Source: CAMDPA01 sp965223035
Lineage (GTDB): Bacteria; Pseudomonadota; Alphaproteobacteria; Rhizobiales; Hyphomicrobiaceae
DNA: 64,000 nucleotides
Direction: 5' to 3'
NCBI GenBank assembly: GCA_965223035.1
Contig: OZ244980.1
Coordinates: 3,534,001 to 3,598,000 of the forward strand
Shown in pieces: positions 1 to 7,654 of the stretch. The number at the start of each line of letters is the position of its first letter. The stretch's first letter is position 1. The notes below the pieces were generated by a model. The model was given only the letters and a program-made list of their open reading frames with translations. It did not search any database and had not been told where the DNA came from. Both the position numbers and the translations under genes were made by a program.

Positions 1-348
1 ATCTTTCAGTGCTTTGCCATGATCCCCGGCGTGTCTCGCTCCGGCGCCACCATCGTTGGCGCCATGGTGCTCGGGGCCGACAAACGCTCGGCTGCAGAGT
101 TTTCCTTTTTTCTCGCTATGCCGACGATGGCGGGGGCATTTGCCTACGATCTTTACAAGAACTGGTCGATCCTGCGCCCCGACGACGTGCTGTCTATCGC
201 GGTCGGGTTTGTCGTCGCGTTCATCTCCGCCGTGTTCGTGGTGCGCCACCTGCTCGATTATGTCAGCCGCCATGGCTTCTTGCTGTTTGCCTGGTGGCGG
301 ATCATCGTCGGCGGGCTCGGCCTCGGCGCTTTGCTGGTTCTCAACTGA
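1..348 (+). CDS. uppP: Undecaprenyl-diphosphatase, C-terminal part (gene begins before the window)
   Basis: The membrane enzyme dephosphorylates undecaprenyl diphosphate to recycle the lipid carrier used in peptidoglycan synthesis. The reading frame is open from base 1, so about the last 115 residues are present and the start lies outside. Visible are the family motif PGVSRSGATI (about residues 9-18 of this part), the following AAEFSFFLAMP segment, and two hydrophobic C-terminal helices. The stop is TGA at 346-348. It is followed at once by TCTAGCG, which resembles the right-hand end of the family A palindromic repeats, so a repeat relic may abut the gene. Identification is firm from the motif and topology. 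Confidence 0.93.
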   Translation: MFQCFAMIPGVSRSGATIVGAMVLGADKRSAAEFSFFLAMPTMAGAFAYDLYKNWSILRPDDVLSIAVGFVVAFISAVFVVRHLLDYVSRHGFLLFAWWRIIVGGLGLGALLVLN

Positions 349-370
349 TCTAGCGATGGAAAACCCGAAC

Positions 371-489
371 GTTTCGGTGTGAGCTGGAACCATCCCGCTG
401 CCCAGCCGGCCACTCACACCGTCGCGCCATCGGGTGGCCGAGGACGAACCGGCTCGGCAGGCGGCTTCCGCTAAAGGAGCACATGATCT
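371..489 (+). repeat. Family B interspersed repeat, copy B1
   Basis: GC-rich intergenic repeat. It starts near GTTTCGGTGTGAGCTGG, continues with GAACCATCCCGCTGCCC, contains the inverted pair GGCCAC...GTGGCC, and ends in ACATGATCT. The same layout recurs at about 2171, 5848, 13171, 15843 and 36029 on this strand, and in reverse near 37600, 38687 and 40851. No coding function is seen. The rest of the 349-986 gap holds only a hairpin (494-518) and no supportable gene. Confidence 0.8.
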
Positions 490-493
490 AACA

Positions 494-518
494 GGCCGGA
501 CCCTCTTCGGGCCCGGCC
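494..518 (+). terminator. Hairpin, possible terminator downstream of uppP
   Basis: GGCCGGACCC, loop TCTTC, then GGGCCCGGCC forms a 10-bp GC-rich stem with one mismatch. No U-run follows, so intrinsic termination is uncertain. Confidence 0.4.
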
Positions 519-986
519 CTGGTTGCCGCGATCGTTGGCCCATGCTTGGGCCGCTGCGGCTGAAGCCTACCTGTGCCGGCCTTCCTCGCGCGCATGAGCA
601 ACACGCGGTTCGACCGACACCCGGCCGTCATTGCCCGGTGCCAAGCCGCCAAACCCGCTGCTGCGGCCGGCGATCTCCGGCTGATCGGACCAAGATCGAT
701 TCCACCGTCGCCGCACCGGCGACCGAACGATTGATCTTCGAAGGGGTGCTGAGATCCGTCGTACCCGACGCACCAGCCTGCTGCTGGCGGTGCACGACGT
801 CAACGAAATCCGCTACCAACAGTTGAACGAGGAAGGTTAATTGATCGTTAAGGCGCGGACCAAGATACGACAGGCGGTGCAACGCTGATCGACATAACGT
901 GATGCCGCTTCGCCTTGTTCGCCGAGGCTGCCGCCGATAGGCTGCGATCTGTGCGTTGGCGTAGTTGAATGGCAGGAGGATCTCCC

Positions 987-2039
987 GTGTCGCGCTATAG
1001 GACCGTTGCCGAAGCCGTCGGTCGGACGCCACTCATCCACCTGGAGCGCGCCTCGCGTGAGACGGGATGCACGATTCTTGGCAAGGCGGAGTTCATGAAC
1101 CCCGGCCAATCCGTCAAAGACCGGGCGGCTTTGTACATTATCGAGGACGCTGTCGCCAAGGGCCAACTGCGGCCCGGTGGCACGGTGGTGGAAGGGACCG
1201 CCGGCAACACCGGTATCGGGCTGGCCATGATCGGCGGTGCACTCGGATACCGAACGGTGATCGTCATCGCCGACAATCAAACCCAGGAAAAAAAGGATAC
1301 GCTGCGGATGCTGGGCGCAGAACTGGTCGAGGTGCCCCCGGCTCCGTTCGCCAATCCCAACAATTTCGTGCGCTATTCGGGCCGTCTGGCGACGGCGCTG
1401 GCGGAAATCGATCCGGCCGGCGCGGTGTGGGCCAACCAGTTCGACAACTTGGCCAACCGGCAGGCCCATGTCGAAACCACAGCCGAGGAAATCTGGGCCG
1501 ACACGGACGGTCAAGTCGACGGCTTCATCTGCGCGGTCGGCTCCGGCGGCACCTTGGCCGGCGTTGCTATGGGGCTGAGGGCCAAACGCCCGGACATCCA
1601 AATCGGACTGGCGGACCCCTACGGCGCCGCGCTTTATAGCTACTACACGACGGGTGAGTTGAAGGCCGAAGGTGGCTCGATCACTGAGGGGATCGGTCAA
1701 AGCCGCGTGACCGCCAACCTGGAGGGGCTGATCGTGGATCGGCCGTATCGCATTGCTGACGCCGAAGCCTTGGACATCGTGTTCCGGCTGATCGAAGAAG
1801 AGGGCCTATGCCTGGGTGCCTCCTCCGGCATCAACATTGCCGGTGCGATTCGGCTCGCCCGCGATATGGGGCCGGGCCATACCATCGTGACGGTGCTGTG
1901 TGATCACGGCTCGCGCTACCTCTCCCGACTGTTCAACCCGATGTTCCTGGAGAGCAAGCAGCTGCCCATACCCCGCTGGTTAAAGGAGCCGCGCATCGAT
2001 TTGCCATCGGTGTTCGTCGAAGGCGGAACCAGAAGCTAG
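987..2039 (+). CDS. cysK: Cysteine synthase (O-acetylserine sulfhydrylase), PLP-dependent
   Basis: The enzyme makes L-cysteine from O-acetylserine and sulfide in the cytoplasm. The fold-type II PLP motif NPGQSVKDRAA is present with the Schiff-base lysine at about residue 44. The GTAGNTGIGLA substrate loop and the phosphate-cradle SGGTLAG follow. An ATG lies at 969, but AGGAGG at 974-979 sits 7 nt before an in-frame GTG at 987, so GTG 987 is the better start (350 residues). The protein is longer than classical CysK (about 310) through a C-terminal extension after DHGSRYLSRLFN. The TAG stop (2037-2039) lies inside the CTAG end of repeat A1. The next gene is also a sulfur gene (sseA). A cystathionine beta-synthase-like specificity cannot be excluded. 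Confidence 0.9.
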   Translation: MSRYRTVAEAVGRTPLIHLERASRETGCTILGKAEFMNPGQSVKDRAALYIIEDAVAKGQLRPGGTVVEGTAGNTGIGLAMIGGALGYRTVIVIADNQTQEKKDTLRMLGAELVEVPPAPFANPNNFVRYSGRLATALAEIDPAGAVWANQFDNLANRQAHVETTAEEIWADTDGQVDGFICAVGSGGTLAGVAMGLRAKRPDIQIGLADPYGAALYSYYTTGELKAEGGSITEGIGQSRVTANLEGLIVDRPYRIADAEALDIVFRLIEEEGLCLGASSGINIAGAIRLARDMGPGHTIVTVLCDHGSRYLSRLFNPMFLESKQLPIPRWLKEPRIDLPSVFVEGGTRS

Positions 2040-2171
2040 ATCATCGCGCCTTAAATCGGGATCGTTCCGATTCCGATTAAAGGCAGGTTGCTCACCACTT
2101 TAAGAGCGATCATCTTTGCGCCTTAAATCGGAACCGGCTTTGCGGTTCCGATTTAAGGCGCGATGATCTAG
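2036..2171. repeat. Family A palindromic repeat, copy A1 (two hairpins)
   Basis: A 136-bp element with CTAG at both ends (2036-2039 and 2168-2171). The first hairpin is built on AATCGGGATCG/TTC/CGATTCCGATT. The spacer contains CACTTTAAGAGCGATCATC. The second hairpin is an 18-bp perfect stem, CGCCTTAAATCGGAACCG with loop GCTTTG. It follows the cysK-like stop and abuts family B copy B2. There is no ORF in the element. Confidence 0.88.
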
Positions 2172-2295
2172 CGTGTTTCAGGGTTCGCTGGAACCATCCC
2201 GCTCCGGCACCCGATCGGCCAAAACATCGGGCCATTGGGTGACCGGGTGGGCCCGCGGGCCGGCAACGCCGATCCGGCCGAGGCGGACATGATCT
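2171..2295 (+). repeat. Family B interspersed repeat, copy B2
   Basis: It has the same layout as B1: CGCTGGAACCATCCCGCT near the left end, GGCCATTGGGTGACC in the middle, and GGCGGACATGATCT at the right end. It lies directly between A1 and the ribosome-binding site of sseA, so it forms the leader region of that gene. Confidence 0.82.
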
Positions 2296-2326
2296 CAAGC
2301 GCGGGCCAACGGCCCAGGAGGAAGCC

Positions 2327-3193
2327 ATGCCGGATCTGACCGGCCGTCATCTCGTCGATACGCAATGGCTGGCCGCCCATCTTGCAGCGCCAGATTTGGT
2401 GATCCTCGATGCGTCCTGGTACCTGCCCGCGGAGGGTCGCGACCCGCGCTGCGAATACGATCAAGCGCACATCCCCGGCGCCCGGTTCTTTGACATCGAT
2501 GCGATCAGTGATCGGGCCTCGCCATTGCCGCATATGTTGCCGCCGGCGGCGCAATTCGCCGCGCAAGTCCAACGCCTCGGGATCGGCGATGATGCCGCCG
2601 TCGTCGCCTATGACGGCTCAACACAGGGTCTGTTCTCAGCCGCCAGGGCCTGGTGGATGTTTCGCGTGATGGGCCATGAGAACGTGGCGGTGCTCGATGG
2701 CGGGCTGAAGAAATGGCGCGCAGAAGGCCTGCCGCTGACCGATGACGTGCCGACACCTGCGGTGGCCGCGAGCTTCACGCGTTCTCCCAACCCGCAGTTG
2801 TTGCGCAGCTTGGCGGATATGCGGGCCTTGATCGCCAGCGGCGATGAGCAAATTGCCGACGCCCGCGCACCAGGTCGGTTCGCCGGCCAGGATCGCGAAC
2901 CACGCCCGGGTCTGCGAAGCGGCCATATGCCAGGTGCTCGCAATCTGCCGTTTGCCACAGTGCTCGAAGCCGACGGCACCTTAAAATCCGTCGCCCAGTT
3001 GCAGGCGCAGTTCGATGCGGCCGGGATCGTGCCGTCGCGCCCGATCGTCACCACCTGCGGATCCGGCGTAACGGCGGCGGTGCTCTCGTTGGCATTGGCC
3101 GTCATGGGCAACTCCGAGACCGGCCTATATGACGGCTCTTGGTCGGAATGGGGCCAAGACCAGCTCGACACCGAGGTGGTGCAAGCAGACTAA
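2327..3193 (+). CDS. sseA: 3-mercaptopyruvate sulfurtransferase (tandem rhodanese domains)
   Basis: The enzyme transfers sulfur from 3-mercaptopyruvate to an acceptor such as cyanide or a thiol, feeding cysteine catabolism and sulfane-sulfur pools. Two rhodanese domains are visible: an inactive N-terminal one (about 10-130) and a catalytic one (about 160-285) with Cys244 in TTCGSGVTA. The CGSGVT loop is typical of mercaptopyruvate rather than thiosulfate sulfurtransferases. AGGAGG lies a few bases upstream of ATG 2327. At 288 residues the length is normal. Together with the upstream cysteine synthase it makes a small sulfur neighbourhood, though about 290 bp of repeats separates the two, so they are probably transcribed separately. 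Confidence 0.93.
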   Translation: MPDLTGRHLVDTQWLAAHLAAPDLVILDASWYLPAEGRDPRCEYDQAHIPGARFFDIDAISDRASPLPHMLPPAAQFAAQVQRLGIGDDAAVVAYDGSTQGLFSAARAWWMFRVMGHENVAVLDGGLKKWRAEGLPLTDDVPTPAVAASFTRSPNPQLLRSLADMRALIASGDEQIADARAPGRFAGQDREPRPGLRSGHMPGARNLPFATVLEADGTLKSVAQLQAQFDAAGIVPSRPIVTTCGSGVTAAVLSLALAVMGNSETGLYDGSWSEWGQDQLDTEVVQAD

Positions 3194-3204
3194 GGGTGCA
3201 CGCA

Positions 3205-3290
3205 GCGCGATGATCGCTCTTAAAGTGTAGAGCAACTTTCTGCCTTTAATCGGGATCGTTCCGATTCCGATTAAAGGCAGGTTGCTCTAG
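3205..3290. repeat. Family A palindromic repeat, copy A2 (right hairpin only)
   Basis: It contains the spacer GCGATGATCGCTCTTAAAG, the AGCAACTTTC segment, the hairpin GCCTTTAATCGGGATCG/TTC/CGATTCCGATTAAAGGC and the right end GGTTGCTCTAG. The left hairpin of the composite form is missing. It lies between two convergent genes and could act as a transcription barrier. Confidence 0.85.
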
Positions 3291-3319
3291 CGATCAAAAC
3301 CGCCGCCGCACCCGATCGG

Positions 3320-4408
3320 CTATTCGGCCGCCTGCGCCGATGACCCGCGCGCGCCGCCGAACGCTGGCGCGATGTCGGACATGAACCGATGCATCTGCTC
3401 GCGGACAAATCCGTCGGGCCGATTGCCGAAATTGAAGTACAGGATCACCTCATCGATGCCGATCGCCTCGACGTGCTTCAGCCTGTCGATGATCTGCTGC
3501 GGGCCGCCATAAAGGATCGAGTTGTCGTCGAAATCGGCCTTGCTCGGGTCGTTCAACCGCTCACCGATCTTTCTAAAGTATTGCATCGTCGGCGGTAGCT
3601 GACCGGTGCCGCCTTGGCTCATCTGTTTGCGCAGGCCGGCCATCGAGATGTAGTTGACCATGCGCTCCATCGCCTGATCCCGCTGGTCGGGGCCTTCGCC
3701 GATGTGGATGAAATAGCTGCACTTGACCTTGCGGGCCGGCTTATCCTGCACCGCACAAATCTCACGATAGGCGCTGACCGCATTGGCAAGGTTGCCGAAC
3801 AAAATGGTGGCGGCAAACGGCGCCAACAGCAGGTTCCAGTCCCACTTCGCCGCCAACTCCATCGAAAACCGCGAGAACGAGCCCATGTAGGGTCGGAACT
3901 CGCTCTGCAACGGCTTGGGAAACACCTCGACGTTCTCAAAGCTGTAGAACCGTCCGTTGAAATCGAACGGTTTGGTTTCGCGCCAGCACCGGGTCAGAAG
4001 CTCGATGCCTTCGCTGAACTGCTCCGCAGAGTGCTGAAAATCCGTGTTGAACGGTGCAAATTCATGCCGGTCGTAGCCGCGCCCAGCGGCAAAATCGACA
4101 CGGCCGCCGGACAGTTGATCGAGCGTTGCCCACTCCTCGGCAACGTGGATTGGATGATGAATGGGCAGGACGACCACCGCCGGCGCCAGCCGCAAGCGCT
4201 GGGTGGCCGCAGCCACGTTGGCCAGCACCACGGCGGGGACGGAGACGCAACCCCGCCGATTGAAGTGATGCTCACCGATCCAAGCCGAATTGAGCCCGAT
4301 GTCTTCGGCGAGTACCGCTTGGTCGCGGATCTCCCGCAGGAACTGCTCCGCAGTGCGCGGGTTGTCGGGATAGCGATTGTCGCTGAGGGTGAAATAGCCG
4401 AATTTCAT
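3320..4408 (-). CDS. LLM-class (luciferase-like) flavin-dependent monooxygenase
   Basis: This is a predicted FMNH2- or F420-dependent oxidoreductase of the bacterial luciferase superfamily. The start MKFGYFTLSDNRY leads into the first beta strand of the TIM barrel. The family signatures GLNSAWIGEHHF, LAPAVVVLPIHHP and LSGGRVDFAAGRGYDRHEF follow at about residues 40-120. At 362 residues it has normal family length. The start is supported by GAGGAG about 11 nt upstream. The substrate cannot be read from the sequence; relatives oxidise alkanes, aldehydes, sulfonates or terpenes. It converges with sseA and is divergent from the K+ channel gene. The catabolic cluster downstream is interrupted by ccrM, so a joint pathway is only a guess. 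Confidence 0.85.
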   Translation of the reverse strand: MKFGYFTLSDNRYPDNPRTAEQFLREIRDQAVLAEDIGLNSAWIGEHHFNRRGCVSVPAVVLANVAAATQRLRLAPAVVVLPIHHPIHVAEEWATLDQLSGGRVDFAAGRGYDRHEFAPFNTDFQHSAEQFSEGIELLTRCWRETKPFDFNGRFYSFENVEVFPKPLQSEFRPYMGSFSRFSMELAAKWDWNLLLAPFAATILFGNLANAVSAYREICAVQDKPARKVKCSYFIHIGEGPDQRDQAMERMVNYISMAGLRKQMSQGGTGQLPPTMQYFRKIGERLNDPSKADFDDNSILYGGPQQIIDRLKHVEAIGIDEVILYFNFGNRPDGFVREQMHRFMSDIAPAFGGARGSSAQAAE

Positions 4409-4680
4409 GGCGCTTGTGGCTCCTCATCAGGCCGCGGTGCGCGGATAAACGTCGCCAGCCGCGGCATCTGAGCCTACCAGCCAGCTCAATCCGCGTCCAC
4501 GCGCTGCCGGCAACCATCAGCGTCGGCAATTGCTTGCGCCCGGCCGCCGCCGCTTCTTGCTGCCGACGGATCAATGTTGCGCCCCACCGTCGCTTTCGGG
4601 TATTGGCTGTGTCACGCGATCGGCTGACGATAGCCTATGCGCCGAGGTTCCGACCGAGGACAAGCCGTACGATCTTGCCC

Positions 4681-5838
4681 ATGAACGCGCCGTCACCACG
4701 CTTGCCCCGCCTGAGGCAGACCGTCGGGGCACTGTTTCCCGGCGCGGGGGCGCAACGATCGTTGCTGCAGCTGTTCGTGCTGCTGGGATCGCTGATCGGG
4801 CTGCATATCGTAGCGATGATGGTGTTTGAGCATCTGCCGCCCGCGGATGCCTTATGGCTCACGTTGACCACGGTGACGACCGTCGGCTACGGCGATCTCG
4901 CGCCAAGGACCCCCTATGGTCGCCTGTCGACGGGATTGCTGATCTTTTTCGGCGGGATTTGGGTCACGTTCCAGACGGCCGCCACCTATTTCGATCTGCG
5001 TTCCGAGCGCCGCCAACGCATGCGCTGTGGTCGATGGAGATGGAACATGCGTGATCATATTCTCATCTTGAACGTGCCGCTCGACAACACGACGGCATAT
5101 CTCACGCGGCTGGTAACCGAGTTTCGCGCCAGCCGCCGCTTTCGCCACCGGCCGGTGCAGATCGTCTCGACCTGTTTTGATGACGGGCTACCGGAATCCT
5201 TGCGCGAGCTCGGCGTTGTTCACCACTCCGGCGAATCCTGGGATTCGGTCGCGCTCGATGCGGCCGGAGCGCGACATGCCCACGTCATCATCGTGTTAGC
5301 ACAAAGCGACGCGGATCCCTCCACGGACGGCCGCACGCTCGATATCGTCGACCGGTTGAAGGAACTGGGCGCGGAGGGGCGGATCATCGCGGAGGCCGTG
5401 GAGGATACCAACCGTCCGCGCTTTCGTCGGTTCGGCGCGGAACTGGTGGTGAGACCGCTGCGCGGCTATCCGGAAATGATCGTTCGCGCGCTTGCCGCTC
5501 CGGGATCGGAAGCCATATTGGAGGACCTGTTCACCAGCAAGCGCGACGAATGTTGGCGCTACGACATTACCGTGGAGGGCTGGATCTGGTCGAATGTCGT
5601 CACCACGCTGGTCCTGAAGGACATCGGCGTCCCGATCGCCTTTCGCTCGGCGCAAGATCACAACATTAAGATCAACCCGCACCCCAGCGCTCTGGTCCAC
5701 GCCGACAAGTTGTACGTGCTGGTGCGCGAAGGCAATGCCCGCAACGATGCGGAGATCCAGGCGTTGCTCCCGCCCCAGTTCAAGCAAGGTTCGGCACCGA
5801 CCGCCGCCTCGCCTCAAGGTCAGAAGGTCACCACGTGA
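4681..5838 (+). CDS. Two-transmembrane potassium channel with RCK/TrkA-N domain
   Basis: An inner-membrane ion channel subunit. Reading from ATG 4681 (385 residues), helix 1 spans about 27-50. The pore loop carries the K+ selectivity filter TVGYGD (67-72) and helix 2 spans about 83-104. A cytoplasmic TrkA-N/RCK-like domain starts near 124, with a TrkA-C-like part after about 300. The frame stays open upstream to 4414, but nothing there looks like protein, and no strong ribosome-binding site marks the start. In the RCK domain the usual glycine-rich dinucleotide loop (GxGxxG) is replaced by NVPLDNT, so ligand binding may differ from the standard form. MthK-like architecture is the best comparison. 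Confidence 0.87.
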   Translation: MNAPSPRLPRLRQTVGALFPGAGAQRSLLQLFVLLGSLIGLHIVAMMVFEHLPPADALWLTLTTVTTVGYGDLAPRTPYGRLSTGLLIFFGGIWVTFQTAATYFDLRSERRQRMRCGRWRWNMRDHILILNVPLDNTTAYLTRLVTEFRASRRFRHRPVQIVSTCFDDGLPESLRELGVVHHSGESWDSVALDAAGARHAHVIIVLAQSDADPSTDGRTLDIVDRLKELGAEGRIIAEAVEDTNRPRFRRFGAELVVRPLRGYPEMIVRALAAPGSEAILEDLFTSKRDECWRYDITVEGWIWSNVVTTLVLKDIGVPIAFRSAQDHNIKINPHPSALVHADKLYVLVREGNARNDAEIQALLPPQFKQGSAPTAASPQGQKVTT

Positions 5839-5847
5839 CGCGCTTGA

Positions 5848-6135
5848 GCGTGTCACAGGGTGCTGGAACCATCCCGCTGCCCGCCCGGCCACCCACACCA
5901 GCGTGGCATTGGGCGGCCGGCGGCCGAACGGAGGGGGAACGGGCCAGCACGGCGCTAGATCATCGCGCCTTAAATCGGAACCGCAACGCCGATTCCAATT
6001 GCGCCGGTTCCGATTTAAGGCGCAAAGATGATCGCTGTTAAAGTGGTGAGCAACTTTCTGCCTTTGATCGGGATCGTTCCGATTCCGATTAAAGGCAGGT
6101 TGCTCTAGCGGCTTAGACGGACATGCTCTGGAGCC
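5848..6135 (+). repeat. Family B repeat, copy B3, interrupted by family A copy A3
   Basis: The left part (about 5848-5954) carries GTGCTGGAACCATCCCGC and CCATTGGG-like sequence. The right end (about 6109-6135) carries GGCTTAGACGGACATGCTCT, matching the GCGGACATGATCT terminus of other B copies. Between them lies a complete A element (5955-6108), so A3 appears inserted into B3. The site is between two convergent genes. Confidence 0.75.
5955..6108. repeat. Family A palindromic repeat, copy A3 (full two-hairpin form)
   Basis: At 154 bp this is the longest copy. It runs from CTAGATCATC (5955) to TTGCTCTAG (6108). Hairpin one has arms GCGCCTTAAATCGGAACCG and its complement around a long loop. The spacer is GATGATCGCTGTTAAAGTGG. 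Hairpin two is the GCCTTT...AAAGGC stem. It carries two GATTC (GANTC) sites and lies just downstream of the ccrM gene end. Confidence 0.88.
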
Positions 6136-6159
6136 GCTCCAGACCACTTATTCGGCGGC

Positions 6160-7296
6160 CTACTCGGCTGCGATCAGTGGGGATATTGGCTGCTGCGCCA
6201 AACCCATGCGCTGGCGGGCCTCCACGCGCAACAAATCGATGGGCGCTAGCCGGCCGCGCTGCTTGAAGTGCCAGAACGTCCAGCCGTTGCACGCCGCCTT
6301 ACCTTGCAGCTCGGCCCCGAGCCGATGGATCGAGCCCTGCCGACCTGCGGCGGCCAGCGTGCCATCGGCGCGCACCTCAGCCTGAATGGTCGCGGCCGGG
6401 TCGAACAGTGGCGCGCCGGGTTGCAGCATGCCCATCTCGATGATCGTGCCAAAGGGAACGCGCGGTTCGGTCCGCTTGGATCGCGCCGTTTTCAGCGCCG
6501 AAGCGGCCAGCGATCGCTCCCGTGAGATGCGTTGCTGGGCAATTTTTGCATAGGTGGCCTCGCGCTCGATGCCAATGAATTGGCGCCCAAGCCGGCGCGC
6601 GACCGCCCCGGTGGTGCCGGTTCCCAGGAATGGGTCGAGCACCACGTCTCCGGGATTGGTGGTCGCGAGAATGACGCGGTGCAAGATGGCCTCCGGCTTT
6701 TGGGTGGGATGGGCCTTGCGCCCCGCGGCATCCCGCATCCGTTCCGGACCTGCGCAAATTGGGATCAGCCAATCCGAGCGCATCTGGATATCGTCGTTGA
6801 ACGCTTTCATCGCCTCGTAGTTGAACGTGGGCCGGGATTTCTGCTCGCGCGCAGCCCAGATCAGGGTCTCATGAGCGTTGGTGAAGCGCTTACCGCGAAA
6901 ATTCGGCATCGGATTGGTTTTCACCCAGATCACGTCGTTTTGGATCCAGAAACCGAGATCCTGCAGCGCGGCGCCGAGGCGAAAGATGTTGTGATAGGAG
7001 CCGATCACCCAAATCGCACCGTCGGGCTTGAGCACGCGCCGGCAGGCGCTGAGCCAGGCGCGGGTGAACCGATCATATGCCGCGAAGCTGGAAAACTGGT
7101 CCCAGCTTTGATGGACGCCGTCGACCACCGTGTTGTTGGGCCGCAAAAGCTCACCGTCCAATTGTAAGTTGTATGGAGGATCCGCAAAAACCAGGTCGAC
7201 ACTCGATGCCGGCAGTCGTGCCAGCTCAGTCAGGCAATCGCCAATGAGGACTTGGTTAACGGGACGGTTGGCGGCTTTACGCCTGATCTGACGCAT
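6160..7296 (-). CDS. ccrM: Cell-cycle-type DNA adenine-N6 methyltransferase (GANTC)
   Basis: It methylates adenine in GANTC, the cell-cycle methylation system of alphaproteobacteria. It is a beta-class methyltransferase: the catalytic DPPYNLQL comes near the N-terminus, the SAM-binding DPFLGTGTTG about 200 residues later, and a C-terminal RAMA domain ends in NGWTFWHFK and PIDLLR, as in CcrM. The start is placed at ATG 7296 (378 residues), with GGAG about 11 nt upstream. An alternative ATG at 7347 would add 17 residues that do not resemble the family. A family A repeat carrying GANTC sites lies just beyond the stop. The upstream 7297-7654 gap holds no other supportable gene and probably contains divergent promoters for ccrM and the dioxygenase gene. 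Confidence 0.93.
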   Translation of the reverse strand: MRQIRRKAANRPVNQVLIGDCLTELARLPASSVDLVFADPPYNLQLDGELLRPNNTVVDGVHQSWDQFSSFAAYDRFTRAWLSACRRVLKPDGAIWVIGSYHNIFRLGAALQDLGFWIQNDVIWVKTNPMPNFRGKRFTNAHETLIWAAREQKSRPTFNYEAMKAFNDDIQMRSDWLIPICAGPERMRDAAGRKAHPTQKPEAILHRVILATTNPGDVVLDPFLGTGTTGAVARRLGRQFIGIEREATYAKIAQQRISRERSLAASALKTARSKRTEPRVPFGTIIEMGMLQPGAPLFDPAATIQAEVRADGTLAAAGRQGSIHRLGAELQGKAACNGWTFWHFKQRGRLAPIDLLRVEARQRMGLAQQPISPLIAAE

Positions 7297-7654
7297 GGAC
7301 GAGTGCACTCCGGAACGATGAGGACGCGGACGAAGGGGCAAAATCATAGACCCTTTTCGGCGACGGCCAAAACTTGCGATCTCTCCCAGATCACCGCCTG
7401 GGCTTCGGTTACGGCCATGGCGACTTTAAAGGATTGACCGGGCGGATGTGTTAACGCGGCCCTGACGGCGCCATGACGATCCCCGATCCGGTTTGGCGCC
7501 ACCTTGGTCCTTGCTAACCCCTTGCCGCAGCGCCTGGCGTCAGGCAATTCTGTGCAGGGCTACCAACATCAGCTCGATCAACCCATTGGGAGTGCTTTCG
7601 ATCGAGACCAACCGGTGGCCACCCTTGGCAGGCGCTGATGAGGGAAATCGTCCA

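Noticed and set aside
434..826. Open frame between uppP and cysK
   Set aside because: Begins inside a family B repeat, has no good start signal and no similarity to a known protein.
2036..3290. Family A hairpins as ordinary Rho-independent terminators
   Set aside because: Stems are strong and often between convergent genes, but they lack a U-run, occur also upstream of genes (dinB, GST) and inside B repeats, and have conserved termini. A mobile-element origin explains them better, though they may still affect termination.
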